DNA of 64,000 nt. Source: Amycolatopsis camponoti. Lineage in GTDB: Bacteria > Actinomycetota > Actinomycetes > Mycobacteriales > Pseudonocardiaceae. Made by a program: the position numbers and the translations under genes. The notes beneath the pieces were generated by a model. It was not told the DNA's origin, searched no databases, and was given only the letters and a program-made list of their open reading frames with translations. The stretch covers positions 1,252,501 through 1,316,500 of the forward strand of contig NZ_CABVGP010000002.1 of NCBI RefSeq assembly GCF_902497555.1, given 5' to 3'. Below are positions 1 to 8,867 of the stretch, piece after piece. The number at the start of each line of letters is the position of its first letter. Positions within the stretch are counted from its first letter, which is position 1.

Positions 1-939
1 GACGAATCGCGCTTCGGCCGCGTGGTAGCGGGCGTAGAACGCTTCGGCGCCTTCGCGGGCGACGGTCTCCGATTCGACGGCCGGCGTGAAGAAGATCCGC
101 GGCTCGGGGCCGGGCATCGGGTCGGGCTGCACGACCGCGTCCGGGCTGGTGTACCCGACGAGGGCGCTGTGCTGCAGGCCGTCGCCGAGCTTTTCGTGGA
201 CTTCGCGCAGCAGCTTGGGTGCCGCGGTGAAGTCGACGAGCACGGCGGGCGTGGTGATCGGCAGCCCGGCGAGGTCGTCGTAGGCCGCGACGACGTCGTA
301 GATCCCGCGCCCGGCCACGAAGTCCCAGTTGCGCCGCGAAGTCACGCCGACGACGGTGAGGTCGCCGCGGTGCTCCAGCAGTTCCGCCAGGCCGAGCGCG
401 GTCCGGCTGGAGGCGCTGGTGATCACCACGGTGCGCGCACCGCGGGCGGCCTGCTCGCCGAGGAACTCGTCGAGCAGGTACGACGCGGGGAACACCGGCC
501 GGGCCATCGCGACCAGGTCGTCGGTGGCCGCGGGGGCGCCGGCGGGCTGGTAGGTGCGGTACCACGGGTGCAGGAAGGCGCGTTCCGGTGCGGGGTCGAC
601 GAACCCGGCGCCCGACGGCTCGACGGCGAGGGTGTGGTGCGTGCCGAAGGGCAGGAAGCCGAACCAGCGGCTGCCCTCGGCCACCCCGGGGTGGCGCGAC
701 GCGACGACGGTGGCGAAACCCCAGACCGGTACGCGGCCGCGGCCTTCCGGTGCGGGGAAGGCGTTCCAGAACGGCAGCAGGGCGCCGCCGAGCCGGGCGT
801 AGGTGACGTTGATCTGACCGAGGGCGAAGCGGTCGGCTTCGAGGGTGACCTCGCCGTCGCGGGGCGGGCGCACCGGTTCCGCGACGACCTCGGTCGCGGT
901 CAGGTCGTCCTTCCGGACCAGCACTCCGTATCCGTCCAC
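1..939 (-). CDS. DUF2855 family protein (3' end outside window)
   Basis: The minus strand reads as one open frame of 313 codons from a GTG at 939 to the left edge, so the C-terminus is missing. The protein starts MDGYGVLVRKDDLTATEVV and has a central VITSASSRTALGLAELLEH stretch. This resembles the SSKTA-type signature of DUF2855 proteins, which have a medium-chain-reductase-like fold. An AGGAG about eight bases upstream of 939 favours this GTG over an in-frame GTG at 948. It is divergent from the luciferase-like gene at 1130. The family has no established reaction. Recognition rests on my reading of the translated minus strand. Confidence 0.75.
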   Translation of the reverse strand, partial: MDGYGVLVRKDDLTATEVVAEPVRPPRDGEVTLEADRFALGQINVTYARLGGALLPFWNAFPAPEGRGRVPVWGFATVVASRHPGVAEGSRWFGFLPFGTHHTLAVEPSGAGFVDPAPERAFLHPWYRTYQPAGAPAATDDLVAMARPVFPASYLLDEFLGEQAARGARTVVITSASSRTALGLAELLEHRGDLTVVGVTSRRNWDFVAGRGIYDVVAAYDDLAGLPITTPAVLVDFTAAPKLLREVHEKLGDGLQHSALVGYTSPDAVVQPDPMPGPEPRIFFTPAVESETVAREGAEAFYARYHAAEARFV

Positions 940-1129
940 AGGAGACACTCCTCGGTTCGCGGGTCGATCGCCGTCTCGCATCGTCACCGGCGGCGGGTAC
1001 CGCCCGCATCTCCCGCAGTGCCGGGTGGGGGCCGCCGGGGCGGGAGACCGCACGCGGCGAGAACCCGGTGGGCGGTCGCGCTGACACCATCGAGGACCGG
1101 AGGAACACCGCGGAGACCGGGAGGACCAC

Positions 1130-1996
1130 GTGAAGATCGGCTTGGAGTTCGGGGAATTCGGCTGGGCGGGCGGCCCGGCGAAGGCGGCCGAGGTCATCGC
1201 CCGCTTCGCCCGCACCGCCGACGACGCCGGGGTGGACCTGCTCGGCGTCGGGGACCACCTGTGGCAGGGCCCGCAGGCGGGCGGGCGCGAGCAGCCCTAC
1301 CTCGAGTGCTTCACGGCGCTCACCGTGATGGCGGTGCACAGCTCGCGCGCCCGGCTCGCACCGGTGGTGGCCGGGGTCCACTTCCGCGAGCCCGCGGTGC
1401 TCGCCAACGCGATCACCTCCCTGGACGTCCTGTCCGGCGGCCGGGCGGTGCTGGGGATCGGGGTCGGCTGGGACGCCGACGAGTCGGCCGGGATGGGCAT
1501 CGCGTTCCCGCCGGTGGCCGAGCGCTTCGAGCGGCTCGAGGAGACCATCCGGATCTGCCTGCGGCTGTGGGAAGGCGGGACGGAACCCTTCGAGGGCAAG
1601 CACTACCGCCTGCCCGAGCCGCTGCTGGTGCCGCGGCCGCTGACCCGGCCGCACCCGCCGATCCTCATCGCCGGCGGCGGCGAGCGGCGCACGCTGCCCC
1701 TGGTCGCCCGTTACGGCGACGCGTGCAACCTGTACCCGACCCCGGACCTGGCCGACAAGCTCGCGGTCCTGCGCCGGCTGTGCGAAGCCGAGGGCCGCGA
1801 CTACGACGCGGTCGAGAAGACCGTGATCCTGCCTTTCGAGCTGGGCACGTACGGTGAGCGCGCGGACGAGCTGGCCGGCCTGCTGCGCGGCTTGGGCGAC
1901 CTCGGCGTCGACACGGCGATCGGGATCATCTCGGGTCCGGATCCGGTGGCGCAGGCGGAGATCGTGGGCAACAAGATCGTCCCGGCCGTCGCCTGA
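1130..1996 (+). CDS. LLM class (F420-dependent type) oxidoreductase
   Basis: A 288-residue protein beginning MKIGLEFGEFGWAGG, with the TIM-barrel luciferase-like pattern: an early GVGDHLWQG loop, RARLAPVVAGVHFREPAVLAN, SGGRAVLGIGVGWDADE, and PHPPILIAGGGERRTL near residue 180. These are typical of the LLM flavin/F420 oxidoreductases that are numerous in actinomycetes. A GGGAGGA eight bases before the GTG at 1130 fixes the start. The substrate cannot be read from sequence. It is transcribed away from the DUF2855 gene and ends at a strong bidirectional hairpin. Confidence 0.9.
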   Translation: MKIGLEFGEFGWAGGPAKAAEVIARFARTADDAGVDLLGVGDHLWQGPQAGGREQPYLECFTALTVMAVHSSRARLAPVVAGVHFREPAVLANAITSLDVLSGGRAVLGIGVGWDADESAGMGIAFPPVAERFERLEETIRICLRLWEGGTEPFEGKHYRLPEPLLVPRPLTRPHPPILIAGGGERRTLPLVARYGDACNLYPTPDLADKLAVLRRLCEAEGRDYDAVEKTVILPFELGTYGERADELAGLLRGLGDLGVDTAIGIISGPDPVAQAEIVGNKIVPAVA

Positions 1997-2001
1997 CCGG
2001 G

Positions 2002-2046
2002 CACGGAACGAGCCGTGACCCCGGTGGGGTCACGGCTCGTTCCGTG
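2002..2046. terminator. Bidirectional hairpin terminator
   Basis: A perfect 21-bp inverted repeat (2002-2022 and 2026-2046) with a three-base GGT loop lies between two convergent genes ending at 1996 and 2053. There is no T tract, as is common in high-GC actinomycetes. Its symmetry and position suggest it ends transcription from both sides. Confidence 0.85.
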
Positions 2047-2052
2047 GGTGCG

Positions 2053-3420
2053 TCAGACCAGGGCGGTCGCGTTGGGGGCGATGTCGCCGCGAAACAGCCC
2101 GGCCGGGTCGACGCGCAGCCGGACGCGGTCCACCGCGGCCACCTCGTCGTCGTCCAGATGGCGTTGCGGCTGCTCGAAGTGCTCGACGAAGTTGGGTACC
2201 GTCCGGCCCGTGCGCCACGGCTCCAGCCCGGTACGCAGCTGCGCGCAGCGCGCCAGCAGCCGCTCGGGACCCGACGGGTCGGGCACGCCCGAAGCCGCGA
2301 ACGAGAACGCCGCGTCGAGGTGCCCGAGGACGCCCGCGCCCTCCGGGGCGGTCGCGAACGCCCCGCCCAGCTGGCGCAGGCCCGCACCGACGAACGGCGA
2401 GCCCGACCCCGCTCCGAGCAGGCGCAGCAGCTCCGCCTCGCCCTGGCTGTCCAAAGTGGACAAAAGGTGGTGCTCGCCCAGGAACGGCACCGGTTCCGGC
2501 GGGTCCATGTGGATGCCGAGCACGCCTTCGGCGGTCAGGACGGACCAGGTGTCCGCGAGCGGCTCGCCGAGCGCGTACAGCGGCCGCAGCAGGTCGTCGG
2601 CCAGCCGGCGGGCCTCGCCGGCCGACCCCGCCCGCACCAGGCCGTCCACGCAGACCGTCGTCCGCCCGGCCAGCGCGGGTGGCACGCCCGGTACCGCCGG
2701 CAGGTTGAGCAGCCGCAGGCCGGTGGTCACCTCGCGCGGCGCATCCGTGGTCCACGCGTTCCACCGGGCGAGGACGGCCTCGGCCAGCTCGCCCGCCCAG
2801 TACGTCGCGCCGCCGACCAGCTGCCCGGCGGGGAAGAGAGCGACCTCCACGGCGGTGACGACGCCGAACCCGCCGCCCCCGCCCCGCAGCGCCCGGAACA
2901 GCTCCGGGTCGTGTTCGGCGTCGACGCGACGGGCCACACCGTCCGCGGTGACCAGCTCGACCGCCCGCACGCCGTTGACCGCCAGCCCGGCGAACCGCCC
3001 GTACCCGCTCAACCCGCCGCCGAGCAGGTAGTTCACCAGTCCGACGTTGGCCGACGAGCCGTGCGCCGAGGTCAGCCCGTGCTTCGCCGTGGCCGCGACC
3101 AGCTCGCCCGCGCGGGTGCCGGCCGGGACGCGGGCGACCCGGCCGGCGGGGTCGACCTCGACCCCGCCGCCCAGCTCGGTCCGGATCAGCAGCGCTTCGG
3201 GCATCGGCCGCGCCGCGCCCGCGCCGTGGCCGCTGGTGAACATCCGCACGCCGAGCCCGGCCGCGGCCGCGTGGCGCACCGCGGCGCGTACCTCGTCCAC
3301 CGACCGGGCGGTCACCGCCGCCGCGGGGTGGACCGGGGCCGCGAGGTTGAAGACCCGGGTCGCCGTCTCGTACTCCGGGTCTCCGGGCCGGCCGGGCACG
3401 AACTCGCCGGGCTCGGTCAT
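2053..3420 (-). CDS. FAD-linked oxidoreductase (FAD_binding_4/BBE type)
   Basis: A 455-residue flavoprotein of the vanillyl-alcohol-oxidase/berberine-bridge superfamily. The N-terminal FAD half carries FTSGHGAGAA near residue 62, whose His is the usual point of histidyl-FAD attachment, and NYLLGGGLSGYGR near 140. The cysteine used by bicovalent members near the latter motif is absent (SSANVGLVN), so single covalent attachment is expected. Its ATG overlaps the stop of the upstream methyltransferase by four bases (ATGA at 3417-3420), so the two are translationally coupled. With the multicopper oxidase further upstream it looks like a tailoring-enzyme operon. The substrate is unknown. Confidence 0.85.
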   Translation of the reverse strand: MTEPGEFVPGRPGDPEYETATRVFNLAAPVHPAAAVTARSVDEVRAAVRHAAAAGLGVRMFTSGHGAGAARPMPEALLIRTELGGGVEVDPAGRVARVPAGTRAGELVAATAKHGLTSAHGSSANVGLVNYLLGGGLSGYGRFAGLAVNGVRAVELVTADGVARRVDAEHDPELFRALRGGGGGFGVVTAVEVALFPAGQLVGGATYWAGELAEAVLARWNAWTTDAPREVTTGLRLLNLPAVPGVPPALAGRTTVCVDGLVRAGSAGEARRLADDLLRPLYALGEPLADTWSVLTAEGVLGIHMDPPEPVPFLGEHHLLSTLDSQGEAELLRLLGAGSGSPFVGAGLRQLGGAFATAPEGAGVLGHLDAAFSFAASGVPDPSGPERLLARCAQLRTGLEPWRTGRTVPNFVEHFEQPQRHLDDDEVAAVDRVRLRVDPAGLFRGDIAPNATALV

Positions 3421-4955
3421 GCCACGCGCTCGGCGGTGAGGAAGACGAACGTGCCCGAGCCGGACTCGTCCCGGATCCGCATCCCGGCGGCGGCGAGCCA
3501 GTCGCGCAGCTCGTCGAGGCTGAACAGCCGCATGCCGTCTTCGGCGTTCGGGAACCGGTGCGCGTGCTGGAAGTAGCTGTAGAGCGCGTCGTCGCCCCAG
3601 CGGAACGTCAGCAGCGTGAAGGTACCGCCCGGACGCAGGCAGCGGCCGACCTCCGCGATGCCGGCAGCCGCGTCGGGCAGCGCCTGCAGTGCGTTCCAGC
3701 AGAGCACCGCGCCCAGCGAGCCGTCCTCGAACGGCAGCTCGAGCGCGCTCGCCTGCAGCGCGGGCACTTCCGGGAGCGCCACTCGCAGCGCGGCCAGCAT
3801 CGGCACGCTGACGTCCAGCGCGACCAGCCGCTCGGCCCCGACGGCGGCCTCGAGCACGGTGGTCCAGCGGCCCGCACCGGCGGCGAGGTCCAGCACCGGC
3901 CCCTCAGCCGGGTCGACGTGCTCGGCGATGTAGCGGTCCTCGTCGGCGGGGGTCACCGCCTCGTCCCAGTTGGACCCCATGGCCCGCAGGAACGCCGGCC
4001 GCAGCACGGCTTCGTAGTACAGGCCCATGCTGGGCATCGCGGCGAGCTTGTGCAGGGCGTCGCCGGTGTCTTCGTCCCCGGGCGCGACCCGCTCGCCCGG
4101 CATAAGGTCGAGGATGCCGTCGGCGACCGGGAAGGCCGTCGCGCAGCCGGTGCACGCCACCCCGCCGTCGAACGCGAGCGGTGCGTGGCAGTTCGGGCAG
4201 CGCAGCGCGGTGGCGTGCCGGCCGAACAGGCCGGTGCCCGCGGTCTTGCGGCCCGCCTCCAGCGTTTCCGGGTCGGGCACGGGTGCCGCGACGATCTCGG
4301 CGGGCGCGCCGTGGCGCGCCGCCCAGTAGGCCTTGGCCCCGGCGTGCCCGAACAGCGTGCGCTGGTCGTTGCGCCACGCGGCGGTGAACTGCTCCGGCGT
4401 CAGCGCGCTGATCCAGCCGTTGTCGAAGTCCTTTTCGGACTCGCCGAGCCCCCACACCGACGGCGACGGCCAGACCCGGCCGAGGTCGGCGCGCGCCTGG
4501 TCGGCCGGGGTGAGCAGGCGGACCAGGCGGGTCAGGTCGTCGGCGCCCAGCGCGGGCACGGCGGCGAGGATCCGCTCGCGGTCGGCGGGGAAGTGTGCCA
4601 GCAGGTAGACCAGCCCGAGGGTCAGCGGGTCGCGGTCCGAGCCTTGCGCCAGCAGTTCGAGGTAGCGGTCGAGGCCCGCGCGCACGGCCGTGGCGACCGG
4701 GCCGCCGGTTTCCGGGAACTCGGCCTCGGCCAGCACGCCCAGCAGCACGGCGAGGTGGCCCTTGCGGTCGTCGGCGGCCTTGTCCAGCCGGGCGACCAGC
4801 GCGGGCACGGCGGGCAGCGCGAGGTCCGTCAGGACGCCGTCGTCCCACAGCGCTCCGGTCAGCCGCCGGAACCGCTCGTCGAGCTGTTCGGTCGGCGCGT
4901 TGACGAAGCCGTCGGCCAGCTCGGCGATCTGCGCCGAAGTGCCGCTATCAGTCAT
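3417..4955 (-). CDS. Class I SAM methyltransferase with N-terminal helical domain and zinc ribbon
   Basis: A 512-residue three-part protein. Residues 1-200 are helical and leucine/alanine rich, with no family I recognise. Around residues 250-285 is a Cys4 ribbon (CPNCHAPLAFDGGVACTGC) followed by FPVADGILDLM, as in RlmA-like and Trm112-like modules. From about 330 comes a Rossmann methyltransferase with VLDLAAGAGRWTTVL (SAM loop), a motif II Asp in LVALDVSVPM, and LRPGGTFTLLTF. An AAGGACG eight bases upstream supports the ATG at 4955. It lies 63 bases after the multicopper oxidase and overlaps the FAD gene. Substrate class (small molecule or RNA) is open; the ribbon hints at a nucleic-acid-like ancestor. 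Confidence 0.8.
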   Translation of the reverse strand: MTDSGTSAQIAELADGFVNAPTEQLDERFRRLTGALWDDGVLTDLALPAVPALVARLDKAADDRKGHLAVLLGVLAEAEFPETGGPVATAVRAGLDRYLELLAQGSDRDPLTLGLVYLLAHFPADRERILAAVPALGADDLTRLVRLLTPADQARADLGRVWPSPSVWGLGESEKDFDNGWISALTPEQFTAAWRNDQRTLFGHAGAKAYWAARHGAPAEIVAAPVPDPETLEAGRKTAGTGLFGRHATALRCPNCHAPLAFDGGVACTGCATAFPVADGILDLMPGERVAPGDEDTGDALHKLAAMPSMGLYYEAVLRPAFLRAMGSNWDEAVTPADEDRYIAEHVDPAEGPVLDLAAGAGRWTTVLEAAVGAERLVALDVSVPMLAALRVALPEVPALQASALELPFEDGSLGAVLCWNALQALPDAAAGIAEVGRCLRPGGTFTLLTFRWGDDALYSYFQHAHRFPNAEDGMRLFSLDELRDWLAAAGMRIRDESGSGTFVFLTAERVA

Positions 4956-5018
4956 GACAGGCGTCCTTTCGCGCGGGCGGTTCCGGGGACCGGCGGGCCG
5001 GTCCCCGGAACCGGTCCG

Positions 5019-6539
5019 CTAGTCGACGATCTCCATCTGGGCCATCATCCCGATGGCGGCGTGCTCCAGGAAATGGCAGTGGTACACGTACTTCCCGAGG
5101 TAGTCGGTGAAGTGCACCTTGGCCTGGACGACGTCGCCGGGCGGCAGCAGGATGGTGTCCTTCAGCCCGGCGTCCTCGGGCGCGGGCGGGCCGCCGTTGC
5201 GGCTCACCACCTGGAACTGCACCAGGTGGATGTGGAAATTGTGGGTGAACCCGTACGCGCCGTCGGCGTTGCTGATGTTCCACAGCTCCGTCGAGCCGCG
5301 CTTCACCGTGATGTCGACCCGGTCGTGGTCGAACGGCCTGCCGTTGATGGTGCCGAACGGGATCGGGCCGCCCTGCGAGAAGTCGGTGCCGATGGCGACC
5401 TCGCGGGTGACCGTCGCGGGCGGCAGCACCTCGAGCCGGCGCAGGCGGGCCGGCACGCGGCTGGTGTCGGCGGCGCGGCGCACGACGTCGAAGCGGAGCA
5501 TGGGGCCGAAGGTGGCGTCGGTCAGCACGATGCTGGTGCCGAACGGCACCTGCGAGAAGTCGACGACGACGTCGACGCGCTCGCCGGAGCTGAACTTCAG
5601 CTCGGTCTTCTCCACCGGGGCGGGCAGCAGGCCGCCGTCGGTGCCGACCTGGACGATCTTCGCGCCCGCCAGGCTCAGCCGGAACACGCGCTCGGTCGCG
5701 GTGTTGACCATCCGGAACCGGTACTTGCGCGCGGCGACCTGGAAGTAGGGCTGCGGCTTCCCGTTCACCAGCGCGACGTTGCGGTCGGCCGGGTTGCCGC
5801 CGAAGACGAGGTTGCCCGAGGCGTCGAAGAGCGCGTCCCGCAGCATGATCGGGACGTCGAAGGCCCCGCAGGGCAGGTTGAGCGCCGCCTCGGCGGGATC
5901 CTCGACGAGGTAGAAGCCGTGCTGACCGCGGTAGACGTGCTCGGGGTCGGTGCCGTGCGAATGCGCGTGGTACCAGAGCAGCGCACCCTGCTGCGTGTTG
6001 GGATAGGTGTAGGTGCGGGTCTGGCCAGGCTCGATCAGCTCCATCGGGTAGCCGTCGTTCGCCGCGTCGACGTGCGCGCCGTGCAGGTGGACGTTCGTCG
6101 CCAGCGGCAGGTCGTTGCGGAACGCGACCTGCGTCGCGCGTCCGCGGCGGGCGCGGATCACCGGGCCGAGGAAGCCGCCGCCGTAGGTCCACATCGGCGT
6201 CTTCTGCCCCGGGAGGATCTCGAGGTCGGCCTGCCGGACCGTCAGCTCGTAGCGGTCGAAGTCGGCCGTGGAGCGCACCGGCCGCAGCTCCGGGGCGAGG
6301 GGCATCGGCACGGTGAACGGTGCCAGTGCGGGCTTGACCGCCGGTCCGGCCGCCTTGGCGAACCCGCTCGGGACGGAGTGGCCGACGTGCCCGGCGGCGG
6401 CGCCTCCGCCGGCCGGCGGAGGGGTCACCGGCGCCGCCACGGCCCCGGTCGGCGCGGCGCCCTTGGGCAGCAGCGCCGCGGCGGCGCCCGCACCCCCCGC
6501 CACGGCTCCGAGTGCCAGCAAGCGTCGTCTGTTCAGCAT
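5019..6539 (-). CDS. Tat-exported multicopper oxidase
   Basis: A 506-residue laccase-like protein of the bilirubin-oxidase/CotA/phenoxazinone-synthase group. It starts MLNRRRLLALGAVAGG, a twin-arginine signal, so it should be exported folded with copper. All four copper motifs are visible: HLHGAHVD, WYHAHSHG, HNFHIHLVQF and YHCHFLEHAAIGMM, the last with a Met as axial type-1 ligand. GGGGAG precedes the ATG at 6539. It heads a minus operon with the methyltransferase and FAD oxidoreductase, and is divergent from an MFS exporter. An oxidative coupling role on a secreted phenolic product is plausible but inferred. Confidence 0.92.
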   Translation of the reverse strand: MLNRRRLLALGAVAGGAGAAAALLPKGAAPTGAVAAPVTPPPAGGGAAAGHVGHSVPSGFAKAAGPAVKPALAPFTVPMPLAPELRPVRSTADFDRYELTVRQADLEILPGQKTPMWTYGGGFLGPVIRARRGRATQVAFRNDLPLATNVHLHGAHVDAANDGYPMELIEPGQTRTYTYPNTQQGALLWYHAHSHGTDPEHVYRGQHGFYLVEDPAEAALNLPCGAFDVPIMLRDALFDASGNLVFGGNPADRNVALVNGKPQPYFQVAARKYRFRMVNTATERVFRLSLAGAKIVQVGTDGGLLPAPVEKTELKFSSGERVDVVVDFSQVPFGTSIVLTDATFGPMLRFDVVRRAADTSRVPARLRRLEVLPPATVTREVAIGTDFSQGGPIPFGTINGRPFDHDRVDITVKRGSTELWNISNADGAYGFTHNFHIHLVQFQVVSRNGGPPAPEDAGLKDTILLPPGDVVQAKVHFTDYLGKYVYHCHFLEHAAIGMMAQMEIVD

Positions 6540-6574
6540 CAGCTCCCCAATCGGTGATGCACCACACGGGTGAC

Positions 6575-6655
6575 GCGCCCGAACGGGCGCAGCACGAGAC
6601 GTCCCACCGGCTCCCCAAGCCGGTCAACGGATCGTCACATCGGACCCGAACGGGT
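6575..6655. promoter_or_regulatory. Paired CCCGAACGGG palindromes in a divergent promoter region
   Basis: The 278-base gap between the divergent multicopper oxidase and MFS genes holds two near-palindromes with the same ten-base core CCCGAACGGG: 6575-6590 (GCGCCCG-AA-CGGGCGC) and 6644-6655 (ACCCG-AA-CGGGT). The cores are 67 bases apart. The pairing suggests a dimeric repressor controlling both directions. No regulator gene is adjacent. Confidence 0.5.
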
Positions 6656-6817
6656 GTCCTCTTTAAGGGTGCGCAAAATCGGCCGGGCCGAGTTGTCGAT
6701 TCCGGAGCAGGTCGAACGACGTAGTTCCGAGGGGCCGAACAGAGCACAGCGGAAGGTGCCCGGCCCGGCGGTCATCGCTTGAATGGAAGCTGGACCCGTA
6801 TTAGGGAGGAGACAATC

Positions 6818-8392
6818 GTGACGACTGACGTTGCGGCACCGCGGGCGGGCAGACGAGAGTGGGTGGGTCTGGCCGTACTGGCTTTGACCGCGATGCTCGT
6901 GTCCGTCGATGTGTTCGTGCTGCTGCTGGCGCTTCCGCACCTCAGCGCCGATCTGGGTGCCGACAGCATCGAGCAGCTGTGGATCATGGACATCTACGGG
7001 TTCATGGTCGGCGGGTTCCTGGTCACGATGGGCGGTCTCGGCGACCGGATCGGGCGGCGCAAGCTGCTGCTGATCGGTGCCGCGGCCTTCGGGATCGCGT
7101 CGGCCCTCGCGGCCTGGTCGACGACCCCGGAGATGCTGATCGGTGCCCGGGCCCTGCTCGGCATCGCCGGCGCGACCCTCGGGCCGTGCACGCTGGCCCT
7201 GATCAGCAACATGTTCCGCAACCCCAAGCAGATGGGGCTGGCGATCGGGATCTGGTCGGCGTTCTTCACCGTCGGCGCCATCCTCGGCCCGATCATCGGC
7301 GGCGTGCTGCTCGCCCACTTCTGGTGGGGTTCGGTGTTCCTGATCAACATTCCGGTGATGGCCGTGCTGCTGGCTTTCGGCCCGGTGCTGCTGCCCGAGT
7401 TCAAGTCACCCGCGGGCGGCCGGATCGACCTGGTCAGCGTCGGTATGTCGCTGGCCGCGATCCTGCCGTTCGTCTACGGCTTCAAGGAGCTCGCGAAGAA
7501 CGGCTTCGAGCTCGTGCCGGTGCTGGCCGTCGTGGTCGGCATCGTGTTCGGCGTGCTGTTCGTCCTGCGGCAGCGCGCGCTCGCGGACCCGCTGCTGGAC
7601 CTGAGCCTGTTCAAGAACTCGGTGTTCACCGTCGGGCTGGTCAGCCTGCTCGCCTACAGCCTGCTGACCGGCGCGGTGATGATGCTGGCCACGCAGTACT
7701 TCCAGCTCGTCGACGGCCTCGGGTCGCTGAAGGCCGGGCTCGCGCTGCTGCCGGGCATGGCGGTCTCGACCGTCGCCGTGCTGGTGTCGCCGATCCTGGC
7801 CCGCCGGATCCGGCCCGCCTACCTCATCTCCGGCGGCCTGCTGATCGTCGCGGTCGGCCTGCTCCTGATGACGCAGGCGGCTTCGTCGGGCGGCAGCGGG
7901 CTGCTGGTCCTGGGCTTCGCGGTGTGGTGCCTCGGCGGTGGCCCGCTGCTCTCGCTGGGCATCGGCCAGGTCATCGGTTCGGCCCCGCCGGAGAAGGCGG
8001 GCGCGGCCGCGTCGATGCCGCAGATCAGCAACGAGCTCGGTGCGGCGATGGGCTTCGCGATCATCGGCAGCGTCGGCGCCATCGTGTACCGGTCGACGCT
8101 CACCGTCCCGGCCGGTGTTCCCGCCGGTGCGGCCGACGCGGCTCGCGAGAGCCTCGCCGGCGCGACGACCGCGGCGAACGGGCTGCCGGGCGGTGTCGCC
8201 GACCAGCTGCTGGCCGCGGCGCGTGAAGCCTTCACGAGCGGCCTGCACACCGCGGCGCTGATCAGTGCCGTGGTCCTGGCCGGGGTCGGCGTGCTGTTCT
8301 TCGTCAAGTGCCGGCACATCGGCGCGCTCGGTGCCGCCGCGCAGGAGGCCCCGGCCGTCGAAGCCGACGAGGCACCGGAACCGGTGTCCTGA
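6818..8392 (+). CDS. MFS drug:proton antiporter, DHA2 (14-helix) family
   Basis: A 524-residue membrane protein with about 14 predicted helices. Motif A-like GDRIGRRKLLLIG follows helix 2, and motif C-like GAILGPIIGGVLL lies near helix 5; the pattern matches EmrB/LfrA-type exporters. The GTG at 6818 is preceded by AGGGAGGAGA and is preferred to an in-frame TTG 39 bases upstream. It is divergent from the oxidase operon, which suggests it exports that operon's product. The DGPF gene follows 69 bases downstream. Confidence 0.9.
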   Translation: MTTDVAAPRAGRREWVGLAVLALTAMLVSVDVFVLLLALPHLSADLGADSIEQLWIMDIYGFMVGGFLVTMGGLGDRIGRRKLLLIGAAAFGIASALAAWSTTPEMLIGARALLGIAGATLGPCTLALISNMFRNPKQMGLAIGIWSAFFTVGAILGPIIGGVLLAHFWWGSVFLINIPVMAVLLAFGPVLLPEFKSPAGGRIDLVSVGMSLAAILPFVYGFKELAKNGFELVPVLAVVVGIVFGVLFVLRQRALADPLLDLSLFKNSVFTVGLVSLLAYSLLTGAVMMLATQYFQLVDGLGSLKAGLALLPGMAVSTVAVLVSPILARRIRPAYLISGGLLIVAVGLLLMTQAASSGGSGLLVLGFAVWCLGGGPLLSLGIGQVIGSAPPEKAGAAASMPQISNELGAAMGFAIIGSVGAIVYRSTLTVPAGVPAGAADAARESLAGATTAANGLPGGVADQLLAAAREAFTSGLHTAALISAVVLAGVGVLFFVKCRHIGALGAAAQEAPAVEADEAPEPVS

Positions 8393-8461
8393 CCTCCCCG
8401 CCGACCGGGTCCGCCCGGTCGCTGCGGGAGCCCGAGTAACAACCAAAAAGGAGAAATTCGC

Positions 8462-8791
8462 ATGGCGCAGTACGCAATCCTGATCTTCGAGCGGGAGACA
8501 CCCGGTGGGATCGCCGACATCCCCCCGGAGGTCCTGGAGGCGCACGGCCGGGTCGAGGGCCGGGTCGCGGAGTCCGGCGGCAAGCTGGTGGCGGGCTATG
8601 CCACCCAGCCGTCCGCCGAGGCCCGCTCGCTCCGCGGGGAGAAGGTCACCGACGGGCCGTTCGTCGAGGCCAAGGAAGCTCTCGCCGGCTTCTTCGTCGT
8701 GGAGGCCCGTGACCTGGACCACGCGCTCGAGATCGCGAGCTTCGTCCCGATCATGGACGGCGGTGTCGAGGTCCGTCCGCTGATGGGCTGA
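8462..8791 (+). CDS. YCII/DGPF-domain protein
   Basis: A 109-residue protein with the signature TDGPFVEAKEALAGFFVVEA near residues 62-82, the DGPF motif of the YCII-related family (a small ferredoxin-like alpha/beta barrel). AAAAGGAGAAATTCGC precedes the ATG. DGPF proteins are the standard genomic partners of ECF42 sigma factors, and such a sigma factor is encoded 800 bases away on the other strand. Biochemical role unknown; regulation by that sigma factor is inferred from context. Confidence 0.88.
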   Translation: MAQYAILIFERETPGGIADIPPEVLEAHGRVEGRVAESGGKLVAGYATQPSAEARSLRGEKVTDGPFVEAKEALAGFFVVEARDLDHALEIASFVPIMDGGVEVRPLMG

Positions 8792-8809
8792 CCCGGAATC
8801 GTTCCGACG

Positions 8810-8845
8810 CGCGTCGCCGTGCCGACCGGCACGGCGACGCGTTTT
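8810..8845 (+). terminator. Rho-independent terminator after the DGPF gene
   Basis: Perfect 14-bp inverted repeat (8810-8823 and 8828-8841), four-base loop, then TTTTCCTTT. It sits 18 bases after the DGPF stop and just before the ribosome binding site of the next gene. Confidence 0.85.
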
Positions 8846-8867
8846 CCTTTGCGGGAGAGGAGAAGCC

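Noticed and set aside
22..1857. Long plus-strand open frame at the left edge
   Set aside because: Arginine/glycine-rich shadow of the DUF2855 gene (minus) and the luciferase-like gene (different frame).
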